Below, in pieces: positions 27,211-35,898 of a stretch of DNA of 64,000 bases. The translations under genes and the position numbers were made by a program. The DNA is taken from positions 124,001 through 188,000 of the forward strand of contig CACCPA010000003.1 of NCBI GenBank assembly GCA_902547755.1, in the 5' to 3' direction. A model generated the notes under the pieces. That model saw only the letters and a list, made by a program, of their open reading frames with translations. It ran no database searches and was not told the origin of the DNA. This DNA comes from Halieaceae bacterium (lineage in GTDB: Bacteria; Pseudomonadota; Gammaproteobacteria; Pseudomonadales; Halieaceae). Each line of letters starts with the position of its first letter. Positions within the stretch are counted from its first letter, which is position 1.

Positions 27211-27627
27211 ATGGAAGTTGAAAACAGTGTGATACCCACGCAAGAGCAAATGGCAGGGTTTTTAGCCCCGGGTCCGGATGGCCCGATTAGCATGGTTAAT
27301 CTGCTGAAGTTCAAGGATAAAGCAAGCTACGACGACAGCCGTGAGACTGAACTGACGGGCGCGGAGGCCTACGCTATTTACTCTAGAGGCGTGATGAAGA
27401 CGCTTGCTAAAGTCGGCGGCAAGCTGGTCTTTTCTGGTGAGGTCAGCCGTCTGATGCTGGGTGAGGTTGAGGAGCTCTGGGATTCTGTAGCTATCGCTCA
27501 GTACCCATCGCGGGCCGCCATGTTGGAGATGATGCAGCTGCCGGAGTATCAGGAGATCTCGGTGCACCGGTCGGCGGGCCTTGCGGGGCAGCTGAATATT
27601 GAAACTGCGAATGCCGTGATCTTCTGA
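27211..27627 (+). CDS. DUF1330-family protein
   Basis: The 138-residue protein matches DUF1330/dimeric alpha-beta-barrel proteins, with the conserved MVNLLKFK opening and a middle IAQYPSRAAMLEMM segment. Such small ferredoxin-like-fold proteins are often co-encoded with degradation enzymes; their chemistry is poorly known. An AGAGGAAA ribosome site precedes ATG 27211. It lies 60 bp after the sulfatase and 53 bp before a GST-like gene on the same strand. Cytoplasmic, with no signal. The separate minus-strand protein at 28881-29510 may contain a distantly similar segment, but I cannot be sure. Confidence 0.87.
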   Translation: MEVENSVIPTQEQMAGFLAPGPDGPISMVNLLKFKDKASYDDSRETELTGAEAYAIYSRGVMKTLAKVGGKLVFSGEVSRLMLGEVEELWDSVAIAQYPSRAAMLEMMQLPEYQEISVHRSAGLAGQLNIETANAVIF

Positions 27628-27680
27628 TCTGCAAACAAACGCTTAGTCAAACTAACGACATCACGATGGCTAGGGTATAA

Positions 27681-28808
27681 ATGGCGAAGCCCCACATTTT
27701 GTATGCGATGACACACTCGCTTTACTCGGGTCGTGCGCGCAGTTACCTCATCAAACACCAGATCCCCTTTCAGGAGCTCTCAACGGGTCACGAGAGTTTC
27801 AAGGCCGAGGTTTTGCCCAAGGGGAAATTGCCCACTATTCCAACATTGGTAACGCCAGAGGGTGAAGTGATTCGTGATGGTGCCGCCATCATCGAGCACT
27901 TCGAGGCGGCACTTGGGCGACCGAGTCGTCCGACGGGCCCTAAGCAGCGCATCATCAGTGCTCTTTTTGACGTTATTGGGACGGATGGGTTGTTACGTCC
28001 AGCCATGCACTATCGCTGGAACTTTCCCGAGGACAATTTAGCTTTCGTCCGATACCACTTCCTCAACTCACAGCGAGATACATCCGAACGGAGTGAGAAG
28101 ACCGAAGCTATGATGAATCGTATGCGGCATGCCGCGATGATTTTTGGTGTTACGGAGCAAAGTCAGGGTGCAGTCGAGTCGCTCTATCTCGACTATCTCG
28201 AGGCGTTGAATGCGCATTTGGAGAAGTATCCATACTTACTTGGATGGCGCCCCAGTATTGGCGACTTTGGTCTCATTGCGCCGATGTATGCGCACCTGGG
28301 GCGAGATCCCCACCCTGCAACGCTCATGCAGCAGCGAGCGGTCTCGGTGCACCGATGGGTGGAGCGAATGAATCGTTACGATCAGGATGTGCCTGAGTTT
28401 TTCAACGCAGGTACCGACTTTGTCGAAGATGATGAGATTCCTAAGTGCTTGGTGGCTGTCTTGCGAGTCTTGGCCGAGGACTTTGTACCTGAAACCTTAG
28501 CTGCTGCAGATGTGATTAATGGCTGGTTGGCTGAAAATAATCCAGAGGCGGGTGCGCCAGCAGTGGGGTGGCTGGCTCAAGCACCTGGGACAGCAAGCTT
28601 TATTTTGCGGGGAGAGACAATCGAAGCCTTGGCTCAACCTCATCGTTTTTATCTCCTACAACGTGTTCAGGATGACTACGCGAGTCTGTCTGAGACAGAC
28701 AAGGTTGGCGTCGATGCGGTACTTGGCCAGTCGGCTATGGGCGCCATCCTTGAGGCAACGTTGAGCCGACGCATCGAGCGCGCAGATAACCTCGAGGTCT
28801 GGGCTTAA
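27681..28808 (+). CDS. Long glutathione S-transferase-like protein
   Basis: The 375-residue protein starts with a thioredoxin-like GST N-terminal domain (YAMTHSLYSGRARSYLIKHQ, then LPTIPTLVTPEG and DGAAIIEHFE, the glutathione-gamma-Glu pocket). A helical GST C-terminal domain runs to about residue 245. An extra C-terminal region of about 120 residues follows, which ordinary GSTs of about 200-240 residues lack. A paralogue with the same layout is encoded at 29726. Serine rather than cysteine sits at the usual active position. It probably conjugates or isomerises an electrophile, or binds a ligand. Likely co-transcribed with the sulfatase and DUF1330 genes. Confidence 0.85.
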   Translation: MAKPHILYAMTHSLYSGRARSYLIKHQIPFQELSTGHESFKAEVLPKGKLPTIPTLVTPEGEVIRDGAAIIEHFEAALGRPSRPTGPKQRIISALFDVIGTDGLLRPAMHYRWNFPEDNLAFVRYHFLNSQRDTSERSEKTEAMMNRMRHAAMIFGVTEQSQGAVESLYLDYLEALNAHLEKYPYLLGWRPSIGDFGLIAPMYAHLGRDPHPATLMQQRAVSVHRWVERMNRYDQDVPEFFNAGTDFVEDDEIPKCLVAVLRVLAEDFVPETLAAADVINGWLAENNPEAGAPAVGWLAQAPGTASFILRGETIEALAQPHRFYLLQRVQDDYASLSETDKVGVDAVLGQSAMGAILEATLSRRIERADNLEVWA

Positions 28809-28880
28809 TCCTCAAATTTGCCGCGTTGAGCCGCGACGGGCGGTGGGAACCCTTCTAAGTGGGCAGTGCAGTTGCGCGTC

Positions 28881-29510
28881 TTATCCCCGTTGTGATGAAC
28901 GCCGTGCATCAACGAGCGCCGTTAAGGAGAGGATTAATAGTCCAATCGATAACCGTGGATCTCCTAGATTGAAGTCAGGCTCGACCGGGAAGGCGATGGT
29001 TTTCTCGAGTGCGGCTGCTTTGAAATGATGTTTCCCGCTGAACACTGGGTCAGTCACAATCTCGAGGAAATCACGGCGACTTCGATAGCGCACTAAACCG
29101 CCCATATCCCATACATCTACACCTTGGACACCAATCACATCCAAGCTTCGGTAGGCGGCTGGCCCCAACATGACCGGATGTGACCCTCGCGAGAGCATTG
29201 CCGGGATCATATGTCCCATGTAACGGTCCATGAGTTGCTGTGCATTTTCCCCGGGCGCTGCACCGGCGACGTGCCCGGGCGACTCGTTGTAATTGATGTT
29301 GTTGATCATGATGAAGTGCCTGCCGGTATCCTCTTCACCAAATTGCCTGATCATTTCCATGGCTTCTGACCCACTGCCGTTTTGCTCCATTTTCGCGATG
29401 AAGGTGTCAACTTCGGCGTCAGATAGAGGGCCTCCCGTTGGTGTGTACCAAAACAGGAAAACGCCGTAGAGGACGGCAGGTAGGAGCCAAATTTTCATTC
29501 TAGCGGACAT
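28881..29510 (-). CDS. Uncharacterised protein with a membrane segment at each end
   Basis: I do not recognise this 209-residue protein. An N-terminal hydrophobic stretch (KIWLLPAVLYGVFLFWY) and a C-terminal one (LSIGLLILSLTALV) bracket a soluble central domain of about 150 residues. That domain has conserved-looking MINNINY, GPAAYRSLDVIGVQG and RYRSRRDFLEIV, which resemble the dimeric alpha-beta barrel of DUF1330/EthD-like proteins, but this is weak. Start ATG 29510 has upstream GGAAA. It is on the minus strand inside a plus-strand cluster and is divergent from the second GST-like gene. Confidence 0.75.
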   Translation of the reverse strand: MSARMKIWLLPAVLYGVFLFWYTPTGGPLSDAEVDTFIAKMEQNGSGSEAMEMIRQFGEEDTGRHFIMINNINYNESPGHVAGAAPGENAQQLMDRYMGHMIPAMLSRGSHPVMLGPAAYRSLDVIGVQGVDVWDMGGLVRYRSRRDFLEIVTDPVFSGKHHFKAAALEKTIAFPVEPDFNLGDPRLSIGLLILSLTALVDARRSSQRG

Positions 29511-29725
29511 AATGTATTTCCACGTTGATTAAGTAGCTAGCGTTTGTTGTAGATCGCCAACACTACAGCCTTTTATTCGTTGGTGTTGAAGACCTCGCCT
29601 TTGTATCAATGTCTTTCAGTTCTTGAGGGTGGCTACTACTTTCAAAGACTTACATAGTGACATTAATTATGTCACTATTTCTGTCGTAAGTTGAAGCATC
29701 AACGCAAATAAAAATGAGGCTGCAT

Positions 29726-30766
29726 ATGAGGTCTGAGGCACCACTCCAATTGGTCGGCGGTACAGGGTCACCCTATACACAGAAGATGGTGGCGCTGCTT
29801 CGATACCGCCGCATTCCTTACAGTATTCAATGGGGGCAACCAGAGGCAGCTTGTGATGTGATGGGTGTCGAAAAGCCACGTCCCATCTTTATGCCGACGT
29901 TTTTTTTCAAAGGTGATGACGGAATGGTTGCCGAGTGCGACTCGACCCCGATTATTCGACGGCTTGAAGCCACGTACTCCGGGCGATCGGTCTTGCCAGA
30001 GGATCCGGCACTCGCTTTTATCGATTACCTGATAGAGGATTTCGCTGACGAGTGGTGCACCAAATACATGTTCCATTACCGCTGGCACTTCAGTGAGGAT
30101 GCGGACAATGCGGGGACACTCCTGCCGCTGGGCATGGATGTCACTATGCCCACTGAGTTTTTTCAGCAATTCAAGCGACATATTTCGGAGCGGCAGGTTG
30201 GGCGTCTCTATGTTGTTGGGTCAAATGACACCACCGCACCCGTGATTGATGCGAGCTATCGACGTTTTCTCGCAGCAATGGAATCCCACCTGTCTAACCA
30301 AAAGTTCATGCTCGGTAGTCGCCCTGGTGCAGGGGATTTCGGCTTGCATGGTCAGCTAACGCAATTGGTGGGGTTCGATCCAACCTCCCGTGCAATAGCA
30401 CATGAGGTATCGCCGAGAACAGTGGCCTGGGTTGATCAAATTGAAGATCAGAGTGGGCTAGAGCCTACACGACAAGACTGGACTGATCTTGAGGAGCAAC
30501 CAGAGAGCTTGCGCGAGCTACTGTCTGAAATTGGTCGGGTCTATGCGCCCGCACAGTTGGCTAATGCACAGGCCTTAGAGCGGGGTGAAAAGACCTGGGA
30601 ATGCGAGATTGACGGTGCACCTTGGGTGCAACAAACCTTTCCGTACCAGACCAAGTGCCTCCGGTGGACCAACGAGCAGTATCAGGCGCTATCGGCGTCT
30701 GATCGCGCTTTGGTTGATGCGGCGCTTGAGGGAACGGGAATTGAAGCGATGCTATTCGCATCGTGA
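29726..30766 (+). CDS. Long glutathione S-transferase-like protein, paralogue of the upstream one
   Basis: The 346-residue protein has the same three-part layout as the GST-like protein at 27681: a thioredoxin-like N-domain (GGTGSPYTQKMVALLRYRRI, then MPTFFF and ECDSTPIIRRLE), a helical domain containing GSRPGAGDFGLHGQL, and an extra C-terminal region of about 110 residues. The paired SRPGAGDFG here and WRPSIGDFG there mark the GST C-domain core. ATG 29726 is preferred because GAGG lies just upstream; ATG 29714 would add four residues and lacks a ribosome site. An acyl-CoA dehydrogenase gene follows 82 bp later. Substrate unknown. Confidence 0.85.
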   Translation: MRSEAPLQLVGGTGSPYTQKMVALLRYRRIPYSIQWGQPEAACDVMGVEKPRPIFMPTFFFKGDDGMVAECDSTPIIRRLEATYSGRSVLPEDPALAFIDYLIEDFADEWCTKYMFHYRWHFSEDADNAGTLLPLGMDVTMPTEFFQQFKRHISERQVGRLYVVGSNDTTAPVIDASYRRFLAAMESHLSNQKFMLGSRPGAGDFGLHGQLTQLVGFDPTSRAIAHEVSPRTVAWVDQIEDQSGLEPTRQDWTDLEEQPESLRELLSEIGRVYAPAQLANAQALERGEKTWECEIDGAPWVQQTFPYQTKCLRWTNEQYQALSASDRALVDAALEGTGIEAMLFAS

Positions 30767-30848
30767 CATTTGGTTAGAGTGGTTGATGACACAAATGGAG
30801 CGCGCTTTTCAAGCGTTGCTCTGGTGCTTTTGAAGAGGAAATAGGTTC

Positions 30849-32066
30849 ATGGGATTTGAATTAAATGATCGGGTGATGGCGCTCAATGCGCAGTTACAAG
30901 CCTTCATGGATAAGCACATATACCCTCGAGAGCACGATTGGCACGAGTGGTGTCTGGATCAAGACAAGCTATGGACCACACCGCCTTGGTACGACGAGTT
31001 ACGTGCGCTGGCAAAGGAAGAGGGTCTATGGAACCTGTTTCTTCCCCACGAGTATCAGCCTTGGAGTCCCGGTTTAACTAATGTCGAAATTGCGCCGTTG
31101 TTTGAAACCATGAGCAAGGTGTCATGGGCGCAGTCGGTCTTCAACTGCAATGCCCCTGATCGGGGCAACATGGAAGTACTGGCTAAATACGGTACCGAGG
31201 CACAGCAAAAAGAATGGCTCGAGCCCTTGCTGGCTGGTGAAATTCGAAGTGCCTACGCCATGACGGAGCCGCAGGTCGCCTCGAGTGATGCGACCAATAT
31301 GGAGTTGGAAATAAAGCGTGACGGCGACGAGTACGTGCTTAACGGACGAAAGTGGTGGACCACGGGTGCCGTGAATCCGCGTTGTAAAGTCATGCTGGTC
31401 ATGGGTAAGTCAAATCCAGAGAACCCACGGCATCGTCAGCACTCGACGATCTTGGTTCCGCGACACACCCCTGGAATTAAGTTGGTTCGTGAGCTACGCG
31501 TCTTTGACTCACTTCACTCGCCTGCTGGCGAGGCAGAGCTACTGTTTGAGGACGTGCGTGTGCCAGTGACCAATATGATTAAGGGCGAGGGCTGTGGTTT
31601 TGAAATCGCGCAAGGTCGTTTGGGCCCAGGGCGATTTCAATACGCGATGGGCTTCGTAGGTATGGCACAGCGCTGTCTCGAGCTCATGTGCTCCCGCGTT
31701 GAAGAGCGCGTAGCCTTTGGTGAGCCATTGATCAAGAAAACGAGCGTGCAGCACGAGATCGCTCGTTGCCGCTGCGATATCGAGCAAGCGCGCCTGCTAA
31801 CTCTTCATGCGGCGCATGTTATGGATACGCAGGGTATGACGGCCGCACGACCGCTTATCAGCATGGTTAAGATCGTGGCGCCACAAATGGCGCAACAGGT
31901 AGCTGATCGAGCCATGCAGGTCTTTGGTGGTATGGGCGTCTGTCAGGATACGATGATTCCTGAAGTCTTCATGCTGGCGAGATTCTGCCGGATTGCCGAT
32001 GGTCCCGATGAGGTGCACATGTCACAGCTCGGCAAAATGACTGTTCGGGAGATTAACGAGGGCTAA
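30849..32066 (+). CDS. Acyl-CoA dehydrogenase (ACAD11-like)
   Basis: The 405-residue flavoenzyme follows the acyl-CoA dehydrogenase pattern: a helical N-domain, the FAD/substrate strand motif AYAMTEPQVASSDATNMEL, then WWTTGAVNPRC. The C-terminal helical domain contains QVFGGMGVCQDTMIP and DGPDEVHMSQLGK. The closest remembered subgroup is the ACAD10/11-like proteins, which act on long or modified acyl chains. AGAGGA precedes the ATG. It should work in the cytoplasm in beta-oxidation, passing electrons to ETF. It is the last plus-strand gene of the sulfatase-GST stretch and may be co-transcribed with the second GST-like gene. Confidence 0.93.
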   Translation: MGFELNDRVMALNAQLQAFMDKHIYPREHDWHEWCLDQDKLWTTPPWYDELRALAKEEGLWNLFLPHEYQPWSPGLTNVEIAPLFETMSKVSWAQSVFNCNAPDRGNMEVLAKYGTEAQQKEWLEPLLAGEIRSAYAMTEPQVASSDATNMELEIKRDGDEYVLNGRKWWTTGAVNPRCKVMLVMGKSNPENPRHRQHSTILVPRHTPGIKLVRELRVFDSLHSPAGEAELLFEDVRVPVTNMIKGEGCGFEIAQGRLGPGRFQYAMGFVGMAQRCLELMCSRVEERVAFGEPLIKKTSVQHEIARCRCDIEQARLLTLHAAHVMDTQGMTAARPLISMVKIVAPQMAQQVADRAMQVFGGMGVCQDTMIPEVFMLARFCRIADGPDEVHMSQLGKMTVREINEG

Positions 32067-32151
32067 AACGATTAGGTGGGTAGGCGCGCTCACCTCAAGG
32101 GTCGGGCACGCAGAATCTTCGGCTTAATTACCCCTCAGAAATTAGGTTGTC

Positions 32152-33234
32152 CTAGACAGCCGACCGCGCTACGACGTCAATGATGACCTGAGACACCTCT
32201 TTTGGACGCGTTTCCTGCAGGAAGTGCCCGGCACCTTTGATGGTGGTATGCGGCTGATTCTTTGTCCCCGGAACCCGCTGTAAGAAGATGGCATCACCAC
32301 CTTTGGTGACAGGATCATCGTCGGCAAACGCGCAAACAAAAGGCTTATCAAAGGTGTCGAAAAATTCCCAAGCAAGTCGTTGCTGCTCGAGCGATGGTGA
32401 TGTCGGTAACGACGGTACCTGGCTTGGCATAGCGCGCGGCCCCATCGTGTACTCGGGGCTCGGAAAAGGCGCGTCATAACCTTTGGCAACAGACGATGGT
32501 AGCGGCGCTCGCATGCCTAATTTATGCAGTAGCGCCTTTGCGATTTTCATGAACGTCGGTTGTTGCTCGGTCATCATCGAGAGCATAAGCCCAATCGGTA
32601 GGTGTGCGGTTTCCCAACAGAACTTTTGCCAGACGGCGAAGATGCGTGCGGGGTTTGCTGCCTTGCCGCCCCATGACAGCGATCGCAGCTCTTTGGTCAT
32701 GCTGAATAGCGTCGGTGTCGGCGCATTGGCGCGGTAGTCCTCAACTTCATCAACCATTGCTTGCGGCACATCTGGGTTGTAAGGCAGGCCCGTATTGCCA
32801 ATAACTACCTTATCAAAGCGCGCTGAGTGTGCGGCAACGAGTCTCAGCCCAATGAGTCCACCCCAGTCCTGACCAAAAAAGGTGAGTCCGGAGAAGTCAT
32901 TTTGTTCCAACCAAGCACCCATCCATTCGACTTGGCGCTCGTAGGTGTAGTCCTCGCGTGCTGCAGGCTTATCGCTCTTCCCATAGCCGACAAGGTCAGG
33001 GCAGATGACACGTAGATCGGCGGCTGTGAGATAAGGAATCATTTTTCGGTAGAGATAACTCCACACGGGCTGTCCGTGGATGCACAAGACGATGGCACCA
33101 TCTCTAGGCCCTTCATCGATGTGATGGATTCTCAAATCCTGACCGTCATGCGTTTTGATGGTCGTGTAGCGAGGCTCGAACGGATAGTCCGTCAGTCCCT
33201 CGAAGCAGCTGTCTGGGGTTCTTAAGATTTTCAT
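32152..33234 (-). CDS. Haloalkane dehalogenase-like alpha/beta hydrolase
   Basis: The 360-residue alpha/beta hydrolase resembles haloalkane dehalogenases of the DhlA type. Using ATG 33234, the nucleophile is Asp123 with the halide-binding Trp124 just after it, in FFGQDWGGLIGL. The oxyanion and substrate region is HGQPVWSYLYRKM. The late FADDDPVTKG holds the acid and GAGHFLQE the base histidine. An in-frame GTG three codons upstream is an alternative start. The cap region between the nucleophile and FADDDPV is longer than in DhlA, so the family could also be an epoxide-hydrolase-like or fluoroacetate-like branch. It has no signal and acts in the cytoplasm, releasing an alcohol and halide if it is a dehalogenase. 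No halogenated-substrate pathway is apparent. Confidence 0.85.
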   Translation of the reverse strand: MKILRTPDSCFEGLTDYPFEPRYTTIKTHDGQDLRIHHIDEGPRDGAIVLCIHGQPVWSYLYRKMIPYLTAADLRVICPDLVGYGKSDKPAAREDYTYERQVEWMGAWLEQNDFSGLTFFGQDWGGLIGLRLVAAHSARFDKVVIGNTGLPYNPDVPQAMVDEVEDYRANAPTPTLFSMTKELRSLSWGGKAANPARIFAVWQKFCWETAHLPIGLMLSMMTEQQPTFMKIAKALLHKLGMRAPLPSSVAKGYDAPFPSPEYTMGPRAMPSQVPSLPTSPSLEQQRLAWEFFDTFDKPFVCAFADDDPVTKGGDAIFLQRVPGTKNQPHTTIKGAGHFLQETRPKEVSQVIIDVVARSAV

Positions 33235-33423
33235 ATACACCACCGATCTTTATGTCACAGCGTATGACAATATTTGCGATTTGACCAATCGAAGAACATG
33301 CATGCTCAGATCTAGTGGTGTGTGGGGAACTACGCGTCAATTCATCAAGATAGACGTACGTTTGGGACCCTATGATGATTCGAAAACGCCGGGAGCGATG
33401 TGAATCCTTGCGTAATTCAATGA

Positions 33424-33885
33424 CTACAGTCTGATTCCCGAGCGTTGCACAACGGATTCCATCACCGGGTAACTTTTGGACTCTTGCACATTGGGAAGCT
33501 GGAGTAGCGAGCCAGCCAGCAGGTCCTTGTAGTGGGTCATGTCCTTTACCCGCGCTTTCACCAAGAAGTCGAACTCGCCGGAGACAAGGTGGCACTCTTC
33601 AACCTCGGGAATCAGTTCGATCGCGTCGGTAAATGTTTTAAAGGCGTCGCCGGCGGTGCGTTGCAAGGTCACTTGCACAAACACAAGTAAACCAGCATCC
33701 AATTTGGTGGGGGACAAGCGAGCGGAGTAGCCGGTTATTATCCCCTGACTTTCCAGACGTTTAATACGATCGGCACAGGGTGAAGCGGTGAGTCCAACGC
33801 GACGACCAATCTCAGCCACGCTCATTCTGCCGTCTTTCTGAAGCAACGATAGAATCTTTCTATCGGTTTTTGACAGGGTTTCCAT
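33424..33885 (-). CDS. Lrp/AsnC family transcriptional regulator
   Basis: The 153-residue protein has an N-terminal helix-turn-helix (RKILSLLQKDGRMSV through IGRRVGLTASPC) and a C-terminal RAM ligand-binding domain ending ESKSYPVMESVV. Start ATG 33885 has a GGAG ribosome site; a TTG two codons upstream is ignored. It is divergent from alanine dehydrogenase, the standard arrangement for the AldR-type Lrp member that activates or represses ald in response to alanine. Two symmetric sequences in the gap between them fit such a site. Regulation of ald is inferred from this layout. Confidence 0.93.
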   Translation of the reverse strand: METLSKTDRKILSLLQKDGRMSVAEIGRRVGLTASPCADRIKRLESQGIITGYSARLSPTKLDAGLLVFVQVTLQRTAGDAFKTFTDAIELIPEVEECHLVSGEFDFLVKARVKDMTHYKDLLAGSLLQLPNVQESKSYPVMESVVQRSGIRL

Positions 33886-33898
33886 CGCCAAATCTCCT

Positions 33899-33946
33899 GC
33901 AGTGGTTTATTGAAAAATAGCGCATATAAAAAGTGGATTCCACTGC
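33899..33946. promoter_or_regulatory. Candidate Lrp-type operator between the regulator and ald
   Basis: AGTGG-ATT-CCACT (33932-33944) is a perfect 5-bp inverted repeat. GCAGTGG (33899-33905) and CCACTGC (33940-33946) form a second, wider inverted repeat sharing the same right arm. They lie in the 163-bp gap between the divergent regulator and alanine dehydrogenase genes, where an Lrp-type regulator would bind. Confidence 0.45.
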
Positions 33947-34048
33947 GGGAAAAGCTAATTTAAAATAAATAAATTCGTAAATTGGTCTTATTATCGCGAT
34001 ATCGCCTGCTGGATTTAGAGGCTTCATCGAGTAAAAAGGTCAACCGTT

Positions 34049-35164
34049 ATGCGTATTGGCGTTCCAAAGGAAGTCAAAAATCACGAGTACCGTGTGGGTC
34101 TCCCTCCTGCGGGTGTTGTTGAGTTGGTCAACCATGGTCATGAGGTCATGATTGATACGCATGCCGGAGAGGGTGCAGGCTTCTCAAATGAAAATTATGT
34201 CGCTGCCGGAGCGATCATTGTTGACGCGCCGGCAACGATTTTTGCCGAGTGCGACCTGATTGTTAAGGTGAAAGAGCCGCAGCCTGACGAATGTCGGCAA
34301 TTGCGCCCGGGCCAATTGCTATTCACGTATCTTCACTTGGCCGCAGATTGGCAGCAAACCGATTTACTCATGGAGAGCGGAGCAACCTGCATTGCCTATG
34401 AAACGGTAGAGGGAGCGAATGGCGGATTGCCACTCTTGGCCCCCATGTCAGAGATCGCCGGTCGCCTGGCGGCTCAGGCGGGTGGTGACTTTCTTAAGAA
34501 ATCCAGTGGGGGCCGCGGTGTACTGCTCGGTGGAGTGCCCGGCGTTGCACCTGCCAAAGTTGTGGTCATCGGGGGGGGTGTTGTAGGCACCAATGCGGCG
34601 CGTGTTGCGCAGGGTATGGGCGCGCGCGTTGTGGTTCTTGATCGTTCGCTTGATCGGCTGCGCTACCTCGATGACATCTTCATGGGGCGCATCGAGACCG
34701 TCTGGTCGAGTGCCGCGGCACTCGAAGAGCAGGTAATGGATGCGGATTTGATCATAGGTGCTGTGCTCATTCCCGGTGCGGCTGCGCCAAAGTTAGTGAG
34801 CCGCGACCTGGTTTCCAAGCTTCAAAAGGGCAGTGTCATGGTGGACGTTGCGATCGATCAGGGCGGCTGCTTCGAGACATCTCGCGCAACGTCATACCAA
34901 GATCCTACTTATGAGGTTGACGGTGTTGTTCATTATTGCGTGGCAAATATGCCCGGTGGCGTGGCGCGAACGGCAACCTTGGCACTGACGAACGCAACAC
35001 TTCCCTACGTCGTGCGCCTGGCCGATCAAGGGCTGGAAGCATTGCGAGGAGACGCGAGATTTGCGCTTGGCTTGAACGTGCACGCGGGCAAGTTGACGCA
35101 CGCCGGTGTCGGGGAAGCGTTCAGTTTGGATGCGGTATCACCGACGGAAGCCCTGAATTCCTGA
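34049..35164 (+). CDS. ald: Alanine dehydrogenase
   Basis: The 371-residue protein is a typical L-alanine dehydrogenase, which reversibly converts alanine to pyruvate and ammonia with NAD+. Visible motifs are MRIGVPKEVKNHEYRVGLPP at the N-terminus, the substrate lysine in VKVKEPQPDE, the catalytic histidine in FTYLHLAAD, the Rossmann GGGVVGTNAA (VVVIGGG) and the aspartate in VDVAIDQGGC. Length matches the family. It is cytoplasmic. The divergent Lrp/AsnC gene is the likely regulator. An AAAAAGG ribosome-like site precedes the ATG. The Coq7-family gene begins 43 bp after it. Confidence 0.97.
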   Translation: MRIGVPKEVKNHEYRVGLPPAGVVELVNHGHEVMIDTHAGEGAGFSNENYVAAGAIIVDAPATIFAECDLIVKVKEPQPDECRQLRPGQLLFTYLHLAADWQQTDLLMESGATCIAYETVEGANGGLPLLAPMSEIAGRLAAQAGGDFLKKSSGGRGVLLGGVPGVAPAKVVVIGGGVVGTNAARVAQGMGARVVVLDRSLDRLRYLDDIFMGRIETVWSSAAALEEQVMDADLIIGAVLIPGAAAPKLVSRDLVSKLQKGSVMVDVAIDQGGCFETSRATSYQDPTYEVDGVVHYCVANMPGGVARTATLALTNATLPYVVRLADQGLEALRGDARFALGLNVHAGKLTHAGVGEAFSLDAVSPTEALNS

Positions 35165-35182
35165 ACTAATTCGCTATAGTTG

Positions 35183-35203
35183 AGCCGCTTCAAGAAGGCG
35201 GCT
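35183..35203 (+). promoter_or_regulatory. Hairpin covering the ribosome site of the Coq7-like gene
   Basis: AGCCGC (35183-35188) pairs with GCGGCT (35198-35203), leaving a 9-base loop. The right arm and loop include the only ribosome site (AAGG, 35195-35198) of the gene starting at 35208. If it forms in mRNA it could lower translation. It could also be a weak terminator after ald, but no U-tract follows. Confidence 0.35.
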
Positions 35204-35207
35204 AGCT

Positions 35208-35747
35208 ATGAATACAGCGTCCTTACAATCTGCTTCAATCCTGCCTGCTCACCTTTCGGGCGAGATGCGCTCGAATCATGCAGGCGAGACCGGCGCGGTT
35301 TGGATTTACAGAGGTGTGCTGGCGATTTCGCGCGATGCTGAAATACGCGCCTTCGCAGAGCATCATCTGGCGACTGAGGAGACACATCTCGGTTTCTTTG
35401 AGGACTGGCTAAGATCCCGTCAGAAAAGCCTGTTGTTACCCCTCTGGCGCTTGTCAGGGTTCGTTTTGGGTGCAGTCTCTGCGCTCGGCGGACGAAATTG
35501 GGTCTACGCATCGATCGAAGCGGTTGAAACCTTCGTTGTAAAACACTATGAGTCCCAGTTCGCGGCGCTGGAGGCCTACGGTGACGCGGCACTAACCGCA
35601 GCGATACATCAGTTCTGCAGCGACGAGGCTGATCATCGTGATGAGGCTGGCGGGGAAGCGTACGGGCAATCAAGCTTGCTCAAGGCGTGGTGCTGGGTTG
35701 TGGGCTTTGGGTCGGAGCAAGCCGTCAAAATCGCCCGTCGAATCTAA
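35208..35747 (+). CDS. Coq7-family di-iron protein (demethoxyubiquinone hydroxylase-like)
   Basis: The 179-residue protein has the complete Coq7/UbiF-replacement di-iron set: Glu27 in RSNHAGETGA, ExxH as Glu57/His60 in EETH, a second Glu-helix VETFVVKHYE and the last ExxH in DEADHRDE. Coq7 proteins hydroxylate demethoxyubiquinone in ubiquinone synthesis at the inner membrane. The hydrophobic segment between the two halves (LWRLSGFVLGAVSALGG) would anchor it. It is somewhat shorter than many Coq7 proteins, so it could be a relative with a different quinone-like substrate. It is 43 bp after ald and probably co-transcribed in part. Confidence 0.87.
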   Translation: MNTASLQSASILPAHLSGEMRSNHAGETGAVWIYRGVLAISRDAEIRAFAEHHLATEETHLGFFEDWLRSRQKSLLLPLWRLSGFVLGAVSALGGRNWVYASIEAVETFVVKHYESQFAALEAYGDAALTAAIHQFCSDEADHRDEAGGEAYGQSSLLKAWCWVVGFGSEQAVKIARRI

Positions 35748-35898
35748 TTCATAAGATAAGTAACACCTACGAGCGGGCGCACTTCCGGCGGACAGGCGCA
35801 ACTGTTTCGTTTTATCATCGAGCCTATCAATAGGTTGTTTGGTTAGCCCCATTTTTCCGGGCGCGAGCGGCAGCTGCAGGCAGAGCAAAGGAAACACC

